A stretch of 64,000 bases of DNA from Hyphomicrobiales bacterium. GTDB taxonomy: Bacteria > Pseudomonadota > Alphaproteobacteria > Rhizobiales > Rhizobiaceae. Made by a program: the position numbers and the translations under genes. The DNA lies in NCBI GenBank assembly GCA_900468065.1, contig UBTA01000044.1, forward strand, positions 62,001 through 126,000, written 5' to 3'. The notes under the pieces are model-generated. The model saw only the letters and a list, made by a program, of their open reading frames with translations. It was not told where the DNA came from and did no database searches. How positions within the stretch are numbered: position 1 is the first letter of the stretch; each line of letters opens with the position of its first letter. Shown piece after piece: positions 26,719 through 35,206 of this stretch.

Positions 26719-28383
26719 TTAGTTGCCGCTCGGGAGCGTCAAGTTCACGCCTTCCTTCGCTAGGCTATCTCTCACCCACTGGAACTTTTCATAGTTCGAA
26801 AGGGTGATTGGCCCGGTGTAGCCGACGCTCTGCATTTTGCGTGGCGGGTATTTGACGTAGGTCGCCATGATCGTCTTTAGCTCTTCGCCCATGACCACGC
26901 CCATCCATGTCCGCTCGGTGAAGTTGTTCATGAAGATGTCGTAGCGCTCCTGCGGGTCCTGCCAGAGATCAAAGACCTGAGGTACCGTGGCCACATACTT
27001 CTCTTCGCCCTTCCAGCCGAGGTTGGTATCGACCGCCAGTCCACCGGTCGCTGCGCCATTGTCGCCGCGGATATTGAAGGCGAACTTATAGTTGTTGACG
27101 CGGATTGCACCGGGCGAAAGTTCGTTCTCGGTGAAGTAGAACCAGCTTTTGCGGGCTGATTTTCCGGTGCCGAGCAGGACCGGCGTCATGTCGTAGCTGT
27201 CGAAGATGATCGGCTTGTTTTCACGGTCGTTTTCAGGCAACGGAACGCCCCCAGTCGCAGCAAACGTTGCCATCAGATCGAGGCCGCCGACGATGTCGTG
27301 GTTCTTGGTATCGGGCTTGATCTTGCCCGGCCAAACGGCGATCGCCGGAACGCGATTGCCGCCCTCGCGCAGCGTACCCTTAGAACCGCGGAACGGCGTG
27401 TATCCGGCATCCGGATAGACGTCCTGCCAAGCCCCGTTGTCCGTTGTGTAGAAAACTAAGGTGTTTTTATCCATGCCGGTTTCACGCAGCTTGTCCATGA
27501 TCCGGCCAATGCGCGTGTCGAGCTCCACAACCGAGTCGGCATACTTGCTTTTCGACAGAGATTTGTGCTCGAACTCCGGGGCGGGCATGTTCGGCTGATG
27601 CACTTTCATGAAGTTGACATTGATGAAGAACGGCTCATCAGGCTTCTTTGATGCTTCATCCAGGAATTCGATGGCCGCTTTTTCGACATAGCCGTCGAAG
27701 AACGGAATACCGACGACGCCTTCCTTGCCGTCGATCACCGGCGTGTCGACGTACTGGCCGTTGACCTTGAAGTCTTCCTTGACCTCGCCACCAGCTTTGC
27801 CGGACAGCGAACCCCTCGTGACTTTTTGGAACATGGCCCGCAATTGCGGATCCATATCGGGGAACCATGTAGGATCGGCATAGGTGTAGGCATTGAGGTG
27901 ATAGAGGCCGACATGCCTCATCTCGTCATAGCCCTGCGCGATGGGCAACGCGTAGTCTGCCTCGCCAAGGTGCCACTTGCCGGTGAAGTACGTGTGGTAG
28001 CCGCCACGCTTCAGGACCGAGGCCAGCGTCCATTCGGCAGCAGGCAGGCCGCCGCCCTGACCCTGGAAGGCCACCGTGGTCATGCCGCTGCGGTTCGGGA
28101 TGCGGCCCGTCTGCATGGCGGCGCGGCCAGGCGTGCAGCTTGGTTGGGCATAGAACGAGAAGAATGTCATGCCCTCATCGGCCAGCTTGTCGATGTTCGG
28201 CGTCGGCATGCCGCGGCCTTCGCCGCCGCCATAGGGCCCGAGGTCGCCATAGCCCGTGTCGTCGGACACGATGAAGAGAATGTTGGGCTTGGACGGCGAC
28301 TGCGCCAGCGCAGGGGACAGCGCCCCCACGAGGAACGTCGTAGCTGCCAGGGCTCCAAGCGAGTAGAGAAGACGAAAATTCAT
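26719..28383 (-). CDS. Periplasmic sulfatase (arylsulfatase family, Cys type)
   Basis: 554 residues from the ATG at 28383, with a GGAGGA ribosome site. Signal peptide ending ALAQ. The modification motif is C83-T-P-G-R, where Cys would be converted to formylglycine. Metal ligands are the DD of IVSDDTGYGD (41-42), and a second pair lies in TTDNGAW. It hydrolyses sulfate esters, or a phosphate-type ester by promiscuity. No formylglycine-generating enzyme gene is in the window, so maturation must come from elsewhere. First gene of a seven-gene operon reaching 19513. Confidence 0.92.
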   Translation of the reverse strand: MNFRLLYSLGALAATTFLVGALSPALAQSPSKPNILFIVSDDTGYGDLGPYGGGEGRGMPTPNIDKLADEGMTFFSFYAQPSCTPGRAAMQTGRIPNRSGMTTVAFQGQGGGLPAAEWTLASVLKRGGYHTYFTGKWHLGEADYALPIAQGYDEMRHVGLYHLNAYTYADPTWFPDMDPQLRAMFQKVTRGSLSGKAGGEVKEDFKVNGQYVDTPVIDGKEGVVGIPFFDGYVEKAAIEFLDEASKKPDEPFFINVNFMKVHQPNMPAPEFEHKSLSKSKYADSVVELDTRIGRIMDKLRETGMDKNTLVFYTTDNGAWQDVYPDAGYTPFRGSKGTLREGGNRVPAIAVWPGKIKPDTKNHDIVGGLDLMATFAATGGVPLPENDRENKPIIFDSYDMTPVLLGTGKSARKSWFYFTENELSPGAIRVNNYKFAFNIRGDNGAATGGLAVDTNLGWKGEEKYVATVPQVFDLWQDPQERYDIFMNNFTERTWMGVVMGEELKTIMATYVKYPPRKMQSVGYTGPITLSNYEKFQWVRDSLAKEGVNLTLPSGN

Positions 28384-28709
28384 CCTGAAATCCTCCAGTG
28401 AGGTTTGGGCCCGGAGCCGACAAGGCGTGAAATGACCCCGTCGACGCTTCCGCTCATGCCCGTTTTTCAATTGATCGATATTAAAATCAGCAAGCCAATA
28501 CAGTGACGCTTTTCGAGGGTGTCAGGCGTCACAGGTGAGCGCCAAGACGAGAAGCCCACTCAGGCGGAGACGCTATCCGAGGTCTCCGACGGGCGATATT
28601 GTCCCTTTGGGCAAAATGGCAAATCTTCAAATCGAACGAAATACAAAGCCCCAGTTGTATTACCAATTATGACTCGCTAGTTTGCTCTGACCTTTTCGGG
28701 GGAAAAGCG
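28384..28709. promoter_or_regulatory. Divergent promoter region of sulfatase operon and sensor kinase
   Basis: 326 bases between divergent starts. It carries the sequence motif described at 28597-28610 and the promoters of both units. The part near 28620-28680 is A/T-rich relative to its surroundings. Confidence 0.5.
28597..28610 (-). promoter_or_regulatory. Shared motif, copy 1 (CCAAAGGGACAATA)
   Basis: On the minus strand this reads CCAAAGGGACAATA, one inserted G relative to the two plus-strand copies at 31238 and 31745. It points toward the sulfatase operon, 214 bases from its ATG. Probable binding site for the linked FixJ-type regulator (inference from recurrence and orientation). Confidence 0.55.
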
Positions 28710-30593
28710 GTGGGCGTTCTGCGTAACTTGGGCTGGCCGATAAGATGCCTAACAAGAGGCGGCCTTTGCTTGCTTCTTTTCGTGACAAGTCATTCCACGG
28801 CAGTTGGCGAAGCCATAAACCAAGACCCATCCCCTCGCGTCCTGGTAATCTATCCTTACGATGAACGCGTTGCCGCGACCACTGTCGCGGGGGAGGCGGT
28901 GAGAAACCGGCTTCTCGAAGCGACAGGCGGAAAAATCGATCTGTTCTCCGAATTTCTCGATCTCTCCAGATTCCCTGAGCACGAACACATTGAACGAATG
29001 GCGCAATTTCTGGCGATAAAATATGCGGATCGCCGTCCGGACGTCGTGGTCGCACTGGGCGAACAGTCAGCAAAATTCATCGTCGATCATCGCGCTTCAC
29101 TTGCCGGAAACGCGCGCATCATCGTCGCGGGCTTTAATAAGTCGACGGGCCTTCAGATGAACCTTCCGACGGATGTGATCGGCGCATTCACCGAGTTCAA
29201 TATTATAAAGACAGCGGAGTTTGCACGACGGCTTCAGCCCCATGCCCGAAAACTCTTTGTCATCGGTGGATCATCGGAATTCGACCGTTGGTGGCTGGAA
29301 ACGGCGAAAGCCGAACTGGCGGAGTTCTCTAAGGACTATGTAACCACCTATCTTGAGGACCTGACGATCGAGGAATTCGTTGCGAAAACAGCGGCGCTGC
29401 CGTCCAACAGCATCGTGCTCGCACTCACCATTTTTAAGGACCGCAGCGGACGCAATTTCATCCCCCGCGAAGCGGTCAAGCAGATTGCTGCCACGGCGAC
29501 CGCCCCCGTATTCGGTCCTTATTCCACCTACATCGAGTACGGGTCGGTCGGTGGGAACGTCGTCACGTTCGAGGCACTGGGTAGGACCGTCGCCGATCTT
29601 GCGTTTGATGCCATCCAAGGCAAGCCCATCACCCATGTCCAGGCCCCTCACTTCAACGTTGCCGATGCACGGCAGTTGGATCGCTGGGGCATGTCGGAAA
29701 AGGACCTTCCACCCGGCACTGTCCTGATGTTCCGGCAGCCAAGCTTCTTGGAACAACACTGGCTTGCCGCGCTACTTGCATCAGCGGTCATCGCTGTGCA
29801 GAGCATTGCGATCATCCTGTTATTGGTGGAACGCCGCCGTCGGCGCACTGCAGAAGTTCAGTCCCGGCACCGCTTGCTCGAGGTGATCCACCTGAACCAG
29901 TCTGCCACCGCGGGCGCACTATCTGCATCCATAGCTCATGAGTTGAACCAGCCGCTTGGGGCAATTCGCAGCAATGCCGAAGCGGCGTCGATCGTTTTAA
30001 GGTCGGCGTGCCCTGACCTGAAACTGATCGAGCAGATCCTCGCCGATATTCAGGACGATGATCAGCGTGCCCATGACATCATTTCCCGGATGAGGGGCCT
30101 TCTCAAGAAGAGAGCGGAAATCGAATGGCAGGAATTTGATCTTAATGACCTGACAGCGACGGCGATCAAGATCCTGAAGGGCGAGGCGGTTCGCAGGGGT
30201 ATCGAGGTGAGTTCAACACACGCTAGTGACGCCTTGCCGGTTCGAGCAGACAAAGTTCACGTCCAGCAGGTGATACTCAATATTGCGATCAATGCGATGG
30301 ATGCGATGGGGAAGGCAGGTAGGGAGAAAAAGCTCATGCTTGAAACGCGGCTAACGAAAGACGCCAATGCGGAGTTGTCGATCTCTGATTCCGGTGATGG
30401 CATCCCCGACGGCAAGTTAGCTGCTATCTTCGAGCCCTTCTACACGACGAAGGCGTCAGGGACGGGCCTCGGCCTCTCGATCGCTCGCACGATCGTAGAG
30501 ACGTACGGGGGCAGGATATTGGCGTCCAATGCCCGCGACGGCGGTGCTGTGTTCCGCGTGATATTCCCGTTGGCAAAGGCAGAGACCACATGA
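28710..30593 (+). CDS. Sensor histidine kinase with periplasmic ABC-substrate-binding-like domain
   Basis: About 627 residues from the GTG at 28710, which has GGGGGA upstream; a TTG at 28599 is the alternative. A hydrophobic N-terminal segment leads into a periplasmic domain of about 330 residues of the ABC_sub_bind (PF04392) kind (VLVIYPYDERVAATTVAGEA, then VVALGEQSAKFIVDH). A membrane segment (LLASAVIAVQSIAIILLLV) and a cytoplasmic kinase follow, with phosphoacceptor H410 in SIAHELNQPLG and ATP-site motifs NIAINAMDAM, SDSGDGIP and GTGLGLSI. It reads an extracytoplasmic ligand directly. The stop overlaps the regulator start by 4 bases. Confidence 0.9.
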   Translation: MGVLRNLGWPIRCLTRGGLCLLLFVTSHSTAVGEAINQDPSPRVLVIYPYDERVAATTVAGEAVRNRLLEATGGKIDLFSEFLDLSRFPEHEHIERMAQFLAIKYADRRPDVVVALGEQSAKFIVDHRASLAGNARIIVAGFNKSTGLQMNLPTDVIGAFTEFNIIKTAEFARRLQPHARKLFVIGGSSEFDRWWLETAKAELAEFSKDYVTTYLEDLTIEEFVAKTAALPSNSIVLALTIFKDRSGRNFIPREAVKQIAATATAPVFGPYSTYIEYGSVGGNVVTFEALGRTVADLAFDAIQGKPITHVQAPHFNVADARQLDRWGMSEKDLPPGTVLMFRQPSFLEQHWLAALLASAVIAVQSIAIILLLVERRRRRTAEVQSRHRLLEVIHLNQSATAGALSASIAHELNQPLGAIRSNAEAASIVLRSACPDLKLIEQILADIQDDDQRAHDIISRMRGLLKKRAEIEWQEFDLNDLTATAIKILKGEAVRRGIEVSSTHASDALPVRADKVHVQQVILNIAINAMDAMGKAGREKKLMLETRLTKDANAELSISDSGDGIPDGKLAAIFEPFYTTKASGTGLGLSIARTIVETYGGRILASNARDGGAVFRVIFPLAKAETT

Positions 30594-31225
30594 ACCCGAT
30601 GATCCATATCGTCGACGACGATCAATCATTCAGGACGGCGGTTGGGCGACTTCTGTCGGCATCGGGATACCGCGTCACCCTCTACGGATCGGGGGAAGAA
30701 CTGCTCGCTCGCGTCCATGAACTTGTACCTGGATGCTGCGTCTTGCTCGACCTCGACATGCCTGGACTGAATGGCCTGGCGCTCCAGGACCGGCTGTCGC
30801 AGCAGGCACCAATGCTTCCCATCGTGTTTCTGAGCGGACATGCAGATATCAAGGCGAGCGTGCAGGCCATGAAGGCGGGTGCTGAAGATTTTATTGAGAA
30901 GCCATTGGAGACCGGGATTTTACTTGAGGCAATCGCTCGTTCCTTGCAGCGCGCCGCCACAAGACAAGATGAATACGACCGGAACCATGCCGCCCGGACA
31001 CGGCTGGCCAGCCTGACACCACGCGAAGTGGAAGTTCTACGACTACTTGTGCGCGGAACGCTCAACAAGCAGATTGCCTACGCTCTCGGCACCTCCGAAC
31101 GAACGATCAAAGCTCATCGACACAACCTCATAGAAAAGATGGGTGCAAGGAATCTGGCCGAAGCGGTATCGATCGCCGAGCGGTATGGGGTGGTCGCGGC
31201 AGCCGAGCAAAGCTCGCAACCCTGA
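30590..31225 (+). CDS. FixJ-type response regulator
   Basis: 211 residues. Receiver with acidic pocket DDD at 9-11, phosphoacceptor D54 in VLLDLDMPG and the Lys of FIEKP. A LuxR-type helix-turn-helix lies at about 140-200 (LTPREVEVLRLLVRGTLNKQIAYALG, with SERTIKAHRHNLIEKMGA recognition helix). It overlaps the sensor kinase gene and is its direct partner. Candidate DNA target: the CCAAAGG-type motif in this locus. Confidence 0.93.
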   Translation: MNPMIHIVDDDQSFRTAVGRLLSASGYRVTLYGSGEELLARVHELVPGCCVLLDLDMPGLNGLALQDRLSQQAPMLPIVFLSGHADIKASVQAMKAGAEDFIEKPLETGILLEAIARSLQRAATRQDEYDRNHAARTRLASLTPREVEVLRLLVRGTLNKQIAYALGTSERTIKAHRHNLIEKMGARNLAEAVSIAERYGVVAAAEQSSQP

Positions 31226-31237
31226 CACCATGCTTCA

Positions 31238-31251
31238 CCAAAGGACAATAG
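31238..31251 (+). promoter_or_regulatory. Shared motif, copy 2 (CCAAAGGACAATAG)
   Basis: Located in the gap between the FixJ-type regulator and the single-domain receiver, oriented toward the latter. It is identical over 14 bases to the copy at 31745-31758. Confidence 0.6.
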
Positions 31252-31329
31252 CGGCCGTTTCGCTCTCGACATAGGATCGCCCGCGAAAGGGATCGGCTCA
31301 GCGTCGAACTTATCCCGGAAAGGCGTCCT

Positions 31330-31713
31330 TTGGAAACCTCCCCCCGCATCGTGGCTGTAGTCGACGACGATCCAAGCATGCTGAGAAGCGTCGAGCGCCT
31401 CCTCAATGCCAATGGGTTCCCGACCGAAGGCTTCCTTTCCGCTGAAACCTTCCTCACCCACGCTCAATTACAAAGCCTGGGCTGCATGGTTTTCGACATC
31501 CAGCTTGGCGGCATGTCGGGCGTCGAACTCTGGCACCACCTGAGGCAGAGCGGCGTCGACGTGCCCGTGATCTTCATCACGGCATTGGAAGACGAAACGC
31601 TCGAGCGCACGGCGGCCGAGGCTGGATGTGTCGCATATCTGCGTAAACCGTTCCCCGCAAAGTCACTGATCGCAGCCGTGAATGCAGCGCTTGTGTTGTT
31701 GCCGCGCGACTGA
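31330..31713 (+). CDS. Single-domain response regulator (receiver only)
   Basis: 127 residues, all receiver: acidic residues DDD at 12-14, D56 in MVFDIQLGG and the switch Lys in YLRKPF. No output domain follows. The start is a TTG at 31330 with GGAAAGG upstream; the in-frame region before it offers no ATG. Such lone receivers can act as phosphate sinks or in phosphorelays with the linked kinase. It has its own copy of the promoter motif about 80 bases upstream, so it may be a target of the FixJ-type regulator. Confidence 0.85.
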   Translation: METSPRIVAVVDDDPSMLRSVERLLNANGFPTEGFLSAETFLTHAQLQSLGCMVFDIQLGGMSGVELWHHLRQSGVDVPVIFITALEDETLERTAAEAGCVAYLRKPFPAKSLIAAVNAALVLLPRD

Positions 31714-31744
31714 TCTCAATCTCAATAAATTCGCTCGGCCTTCC

Positions 31745-31758
31745 CCAAAGGACAATAG
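31745..31758 (+). promoter_or_regulatory. Shared motif, copy 3 (CCAAAGGACAATAG)
   Basis: Exact 14-base match to copy 2. It lies 32 bases after the receiver gene and 100 bases before the Cys-rich protein start, and is oriented toward that gene. Confidence 0.6.
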
Positions 31759-31857
31759 ACGGACCTTTGATCTTGGCTCACAGATCAGCCCTGCGCGGAC
31801 TTGCCGTCCGGCAAAGGAATGTCCTCGGCCCACTCCTTTAGGATCGGATCCAAGCCT

Positions 31858-32283
31858 ATGCCCACTCGACTTTCAGCCGTTACAGGAGCCACGCTTCTCG
31901 CTCTTTTTTTCCTAACTTCGATAAGTCGAGCGGAAACCATCAGCTTCGCGGACGCCGTCACCAGTCTGGCCACGGACTGCGGGAAAGACATCAAGAAGCA
32001 CTGCAGCGGCCTAAACCTCGGTAGCGGCAAGATCCAGTCCTGCCTCGAGAAGAACGCCGCGAAAGTGTCCCCGACATGCACAGCAACGCTAGCGAACGTG
32101 ACAGCCTCGATCAAGCAGAGGCTTGCAGCCCAGTCGTCATTCGCATCGGTATGCGAACACGACGCTGCCCAGTTTTGCAGTGGCGTCAAGGGCGAGGGCA
32201 ACGTGCTTTCCTGCCTCGTGAAAGCCAAGCGAGTGAACGAGCGCCAATGCGGTCAGGTCATCACAGACGCTGGATGGCGTTGA
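31858..32283 (+). CDS. Exported Cys-rich (GLG1-like repeat) protein
   Basis: 141 residues from the ATG at 31858, giving a signal peptide (LLALFFLTSISRAE). The rest contains two copies of a four-Cys unit (DCGKDIKKHCSGL, SGKIQSCLEK, SPTCTATL; then VCEHDAAQFCSGV, NVLSCLVKAK, ERQCGQV), the pattern of the Cys-rich GLG1 repeat. Disulfide-linked and periplasmic; function unknown. First gene of a plus-strand set with the OmpA-like protein, the small lipoprotein and the second sulfatase. Confidence 0.82.
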   Translation: MPTRLSAVTGATLLALFFLTSISRAETISFADAVTSLATDCGKDIKKHCSGLNLGSGKIQSCLEKNAAKVSPTCTATLANVTASIKQRLAAQSSFASVCEHDAAQFCSGVKGEGNVLSCLVKAKRVNERQCGQVITDAGWR

Positions 32284-32309
32284 GCCTCCAATCGAAGGGA
32301 ATTCCAAAC

Positions 32310-32879
32310 ATGAAGAACATTCGTCTTACTGCGACCCTTTTGGCAGGCCTGACGGTGATGACTGGCCACTCCCTCGCCCAGGACCTTAGCGACAAGCAGC
32401 TTGTGCGCACGCTTGGCCGTGTCGAAGGCGCCGCTCCCGCGATCGACATCGCCATTCTCGTGCAAGAGGCCTCCGCCAGCGCTGGCAAGGGGGTCGCCAG
32501 CCTGCCGCACTGGCAGAACCTGTCCAAGCTTTCACAGCTCATCGTCGAGATCGACTTTGAAAACGATTCCGTCGCCATCGAACCGAAATCATATCGAACC
32601 GTCGGCATGATCGCGGATGCTCTCCATCACCCAAACCTGCAGCGGTACAAGTTCCTGGTCGTCGGCCACTCCAGTTCGACGGGGGACGCGCAGCATAACC
32701 TCGCACTCAGCCAGAAGCGTGCAAACGCCATCACTGAAGCCTTGTCCACGACCTTCGCGATCGCGCCCGACCGGCTCTTCGCCGTCGGCGTCGGACAGGA
32801 ATGGCCCCTTGATCCCGCCAACCCGAAGGCTGCCGACAATCGTCGCGTCCAACTGATCAATCTGGGACTTGTGCGATAG
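32310..32879 (+). CDS. OmpA-family periplasmic protein
   Basis: 189 residues from the ATG at 32310, giving a signal peptide ending in HSLAQD. The C-terminal half is an OmpA-like peptidoglycan-binding domain (IDFENDSVAIEPKSY, then VGHSSSTGDAQHNLALSQKR and NRRVQL). No beta-barrel domain precedes it, so it is a soluble, wall-bound protein. It starts 26 bases after the Cys-rich gene. Confidence 0.85.
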   Translation: MKNIRLTATLLAGLTVMTGHSLAQDLSDKQLVRTLGRVEGAAPAIDIAILVQEASASAGKGVASLPHWQNLSKLSQLIVEIDFENDSVAIEPKSYRTVGMIADALHHPNLQRYKFLVVGHSSSTGDAQHNLALSQKRANAITEALSTTFAIAPDRLFAVGVGQEWPLDPANPKAADNRRVQLINLGLVR

Positions 32880-32972
32880 TGGGGCAGGAGCCTGCCATTG
32901 AAATGAACAGTCCACGAACGGCAATTGATTCTCAGGTCCGCCCGTCCTTAGGCCTGTAACAGGAGATTATCG

Positions 32973-33149
32973 ATGGTTTCGAAAAACCTATTGGCCGCGC
33001 TTGCGGTCACCCTCTTGACGCTTTCATCCTGTGCCAGCACCGCCTCTGACAACACGACCTATGCCCAGCCTCAAGGCCTGGGTCCCGACGCTGCGGTCGG
33101 CGGCGATCGTAGCACCGGTTTGGATCCTGGTCCGGATCTTGTCGATTAA
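32973..33149 (+). CDS. Small lipoprotein, 58 residues
   Basis: A short gene with AGGAG 7 bases before its ATG. The product has a lipoprotein signal with the lipobox LSSC (Cys at residue 20), then a polar tail rich in Asp and Gly ending in GPDLVD. The residue after Cys is Ala, consistent with outer-membrane sorting. Not assigned to a family. Placed between the OmpA-like gene and the second sulfatase. Confidence 0.7.
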   Translation: MVSKNLLAALAVTLLTLSSCASTASDNTTYAQPQGLGPDAAVGGDRSTGLDPGPDLVD

Positions 33150-33244
33150 GCAGTTTGGACCTCATAACCGGCGTTTGGCTGTCTTTAATCCCAACGGCAC
33201 GCTCGATGCCGCCGCGCCGGTTCATATAGCGAAGGGAGACGCAC

Positions 33245-34747
33245 ATGAAGTCGCGTGTATTTGCGGAGAGGGCTTGGACTGCGCTGTCGATCGCGTCATG
33301 CTACCTTGCCCTCGTCGCGGGCACGGCATTTGCGCAGCAGACAAAGCCGAACATTCTGTTCATTCTCGCCGATAATACAGGCTACGGGGACATCGGAGTT
33401 TATGGTGGCGGGGAGTTGCGCGGTTCGCCGACGCCGCGCATCGACCAGCTCGCCGCAGAAGGCTTGCGCCTGACGCAGTTCATGGTCGAGCCCTCTTGCA
33501 CTCCGTCTCGCGCCGCATTGATGACGGCCCGCTACTCGATCCGATCCGGACTTTCGTTGGTGGCGGTCGCTGGTACTCCCTTCTCGCTGCCGGATAATGA
33601 AGTCACGATGGCGGAGATGCTGCATGACGCTGGCTATGCGACAGCGATCTTCGGCAAGTGGCACCTTGGTGGCCAGACCTATAGCCAGCCGCAAAATCAG
33701 GGCTTCGACGAGTTCTACGGCATTCCGCCAAGCGACACGTGGGACGCCTTCGGAATGATCCGCCAGGGTCATCAAACCAAATCTGTTGATATCCCAATCG
33801 AGAAAGGGCCGCAGATCGTCGAAGCCAAACGCGGAGAGCCCCTGAAGTTCGTGAAGCCGTACACAGAGGAGGTGCGACGCGGCATCGACTGGGAACTGGT
33901 CGATCACGGCGTCGATTTCATGACGCGTCAGAAGGCGGCTGGGCGTCCGTTCTTCCTATATCTACCCATTTCCCGGACGCATTTCCCGAATCTTCCCTCG
34001 AAACGCTTCGAAGGTGCGTCCCGTATTGGCCAGTTTGGGGACTCGCTGATGGAAGGCGACGCAGTCGTTGGCTCAATCCTTGATGCGCTGACCAAACTCG
34101 GACTGGAGGACGACACCATCGTGGTCTTTGCCTCTGACAACGGTCCGGACGGGCCAGGAGCCAGCCGTTTTGGCGCGGATATGCCGGACATAGGAAGTTC
34201 CGGTCCATATCGCGGCGCGCTGGGTGACATCAGCGAGGGCGCGATACGCACGCCCGCAATAGTTCGCTGGCCGCACCGCATCAAGCCGGGAACGTCCTAC
34301 GCGATGTTTTCGATCATGGATTTCCTACCGACGTTCGCGGGCCTCGTCGGCGGAAAAATCCCCGATGACCGGCCCATCGACGGCATCGACCAGAGCGGAC
34401 TGCTGCTCGGTCAAGATCAAGACGGAGCACGGAAGCATTTGCTGACCTTCGTCGGCTCGGATCTGGTCGCCGTCCGATGGAAGCAGTTCCGTGCCTATTT
34501 TGTCGACGTCGCGCCCGGCCGAAGCGGTGGTGGCGGCGCAAGCTTGATGGGTGGGATAGGATCGAGCGCTGCGCCGATGAATGGCTATCCAAAAGTGTTC
34601 AATATCGAGTCGGATCCTCAGGAAGAGCACAACATAGGCGAAATGTATAACTGGGTGCTTGGGCCGTTGCTGAAAATCGTCGAGGAGTACAAGGCTTCCG
34701 TCGTGCAGTCACCGAACCCCTCTGCGGCGAACATGACGAAGTTTTGA
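33245..34747 (+). CDS. Periplasmic sulfatase (arylsulfatase family), copy 2
   Basis: 500 residues with a signal peptide ending AFAQQ and an AAGGGAGA ribosome site. The modification motif is C85-T-P-S-R. In the first metal-ligand pair the second Asp is Asn (FILADNTGYGD, D43-N44), unlike the DD of the first sulfatase; the later SDNGPDGPG pair is present. Members of this subfamily with the LADN form exist, so the enzyme may still be active on a different ester. It is the last gene of the plus-strand set controlled by the sensor system. Confidence 0.9.
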   Translation: MKSRVFAERAWTALSIASCYLALVAGTAFAQQTKPNILFILADNTGYGDIGVYGGGELRGSPTPRIDQLAAEGLRLTQFMVEPSCTPSRAALMTARYSIRSGLSLVAVAGTPFSLPDNEVTMAEMLHDAGYATAIFGKWHLGGQTYSQPQNQGFDEFYGIPPSDTWDAFGMIRQGHQTKSVDIPIEKGPQIVEAKRGEPLKFVKPYTEEVRRGIDWELVDHGVDFMTRQKAAGRPFFLYLPISRTHFPNLPSKRFEGASRIGQFGDSLMEGDAVVGSILDALTKLGLEDDTIVVFASDNGPDGPGASRFGADMPDIGSSGPYRGALGDISEGAIRTPAIVRWPHRIKPGTSYAMFSIMDFLPTFAGLVGGKIPDDRPIDGIDQSGLLLGQDQDGARKHLLTFVGSDLVAVRWKQFRAYFVDVAPGRSGGGGASLMGGIGSSAAPMNGYPKVFNIESDPQEEHNIGEMYNWVLGPLLKIVEEYKASVVQSPNPSAANMTKF

Positions 34748-34874
34748 CATACGCGCCCATTGTGGACACCCTCATAGCTCCAAAGCTGGAACCCGATGGG
34801 CTTTCACGACGATCCGCGGGCAGCGCTTGGCAGCGCCGCGTTACCGTCGATTGAGGCCGCTCAGACCTCGTATT

Positions 34875-35187
34875 TCAGTGCCCGAAAACACGAGCGTCTG
34901 GACCGGACGCAGCACCGCCTGCAACCGCAGGATCATCGCATGAACAAAGGCCGACCGCGTCCACTGCGTGCAGAAACGCCCATCGCATCGTGCCAATGTT
35001 CGGACCCGCCAAAGTATCGTGTTTGTTGTATGCTTGCGGGACGGACCGCGTTCACCACGTCACCAAGACGCAGTATAAACTGCTGCACGGTGTCCGACAC
35101 ATCCGGCACGGACCATCGTCTAGTCGAGCTGCACCTGCGCAAAAGCCGCTTCCTCGCTCGCCTTTTGGGCTGGCAGAAGCGTGGTAG
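34875..35187 (-). pseudogene. HlyD-family secretion protein remnant with internal deletion
   Basis: Minus-strand frames give LPAQKASEEAAFAQVQLD, an in-frame stop, TMVRAG, then in shifted frames VQQFILRLGDVVN and finally NIGTMRWAFLHAVDAV and LRPVQTLVFSGH before a stop. All match the HlyD gene at 44644-45870 in order, but the roughly 100 residues between the GDVVN and NIGT segments are gone. It is a decayed and deleted second copy. Confidence 0.7.
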
Positions 35188-35206
35188 GTCTGTTGCTCAT
35201 CCTTCT

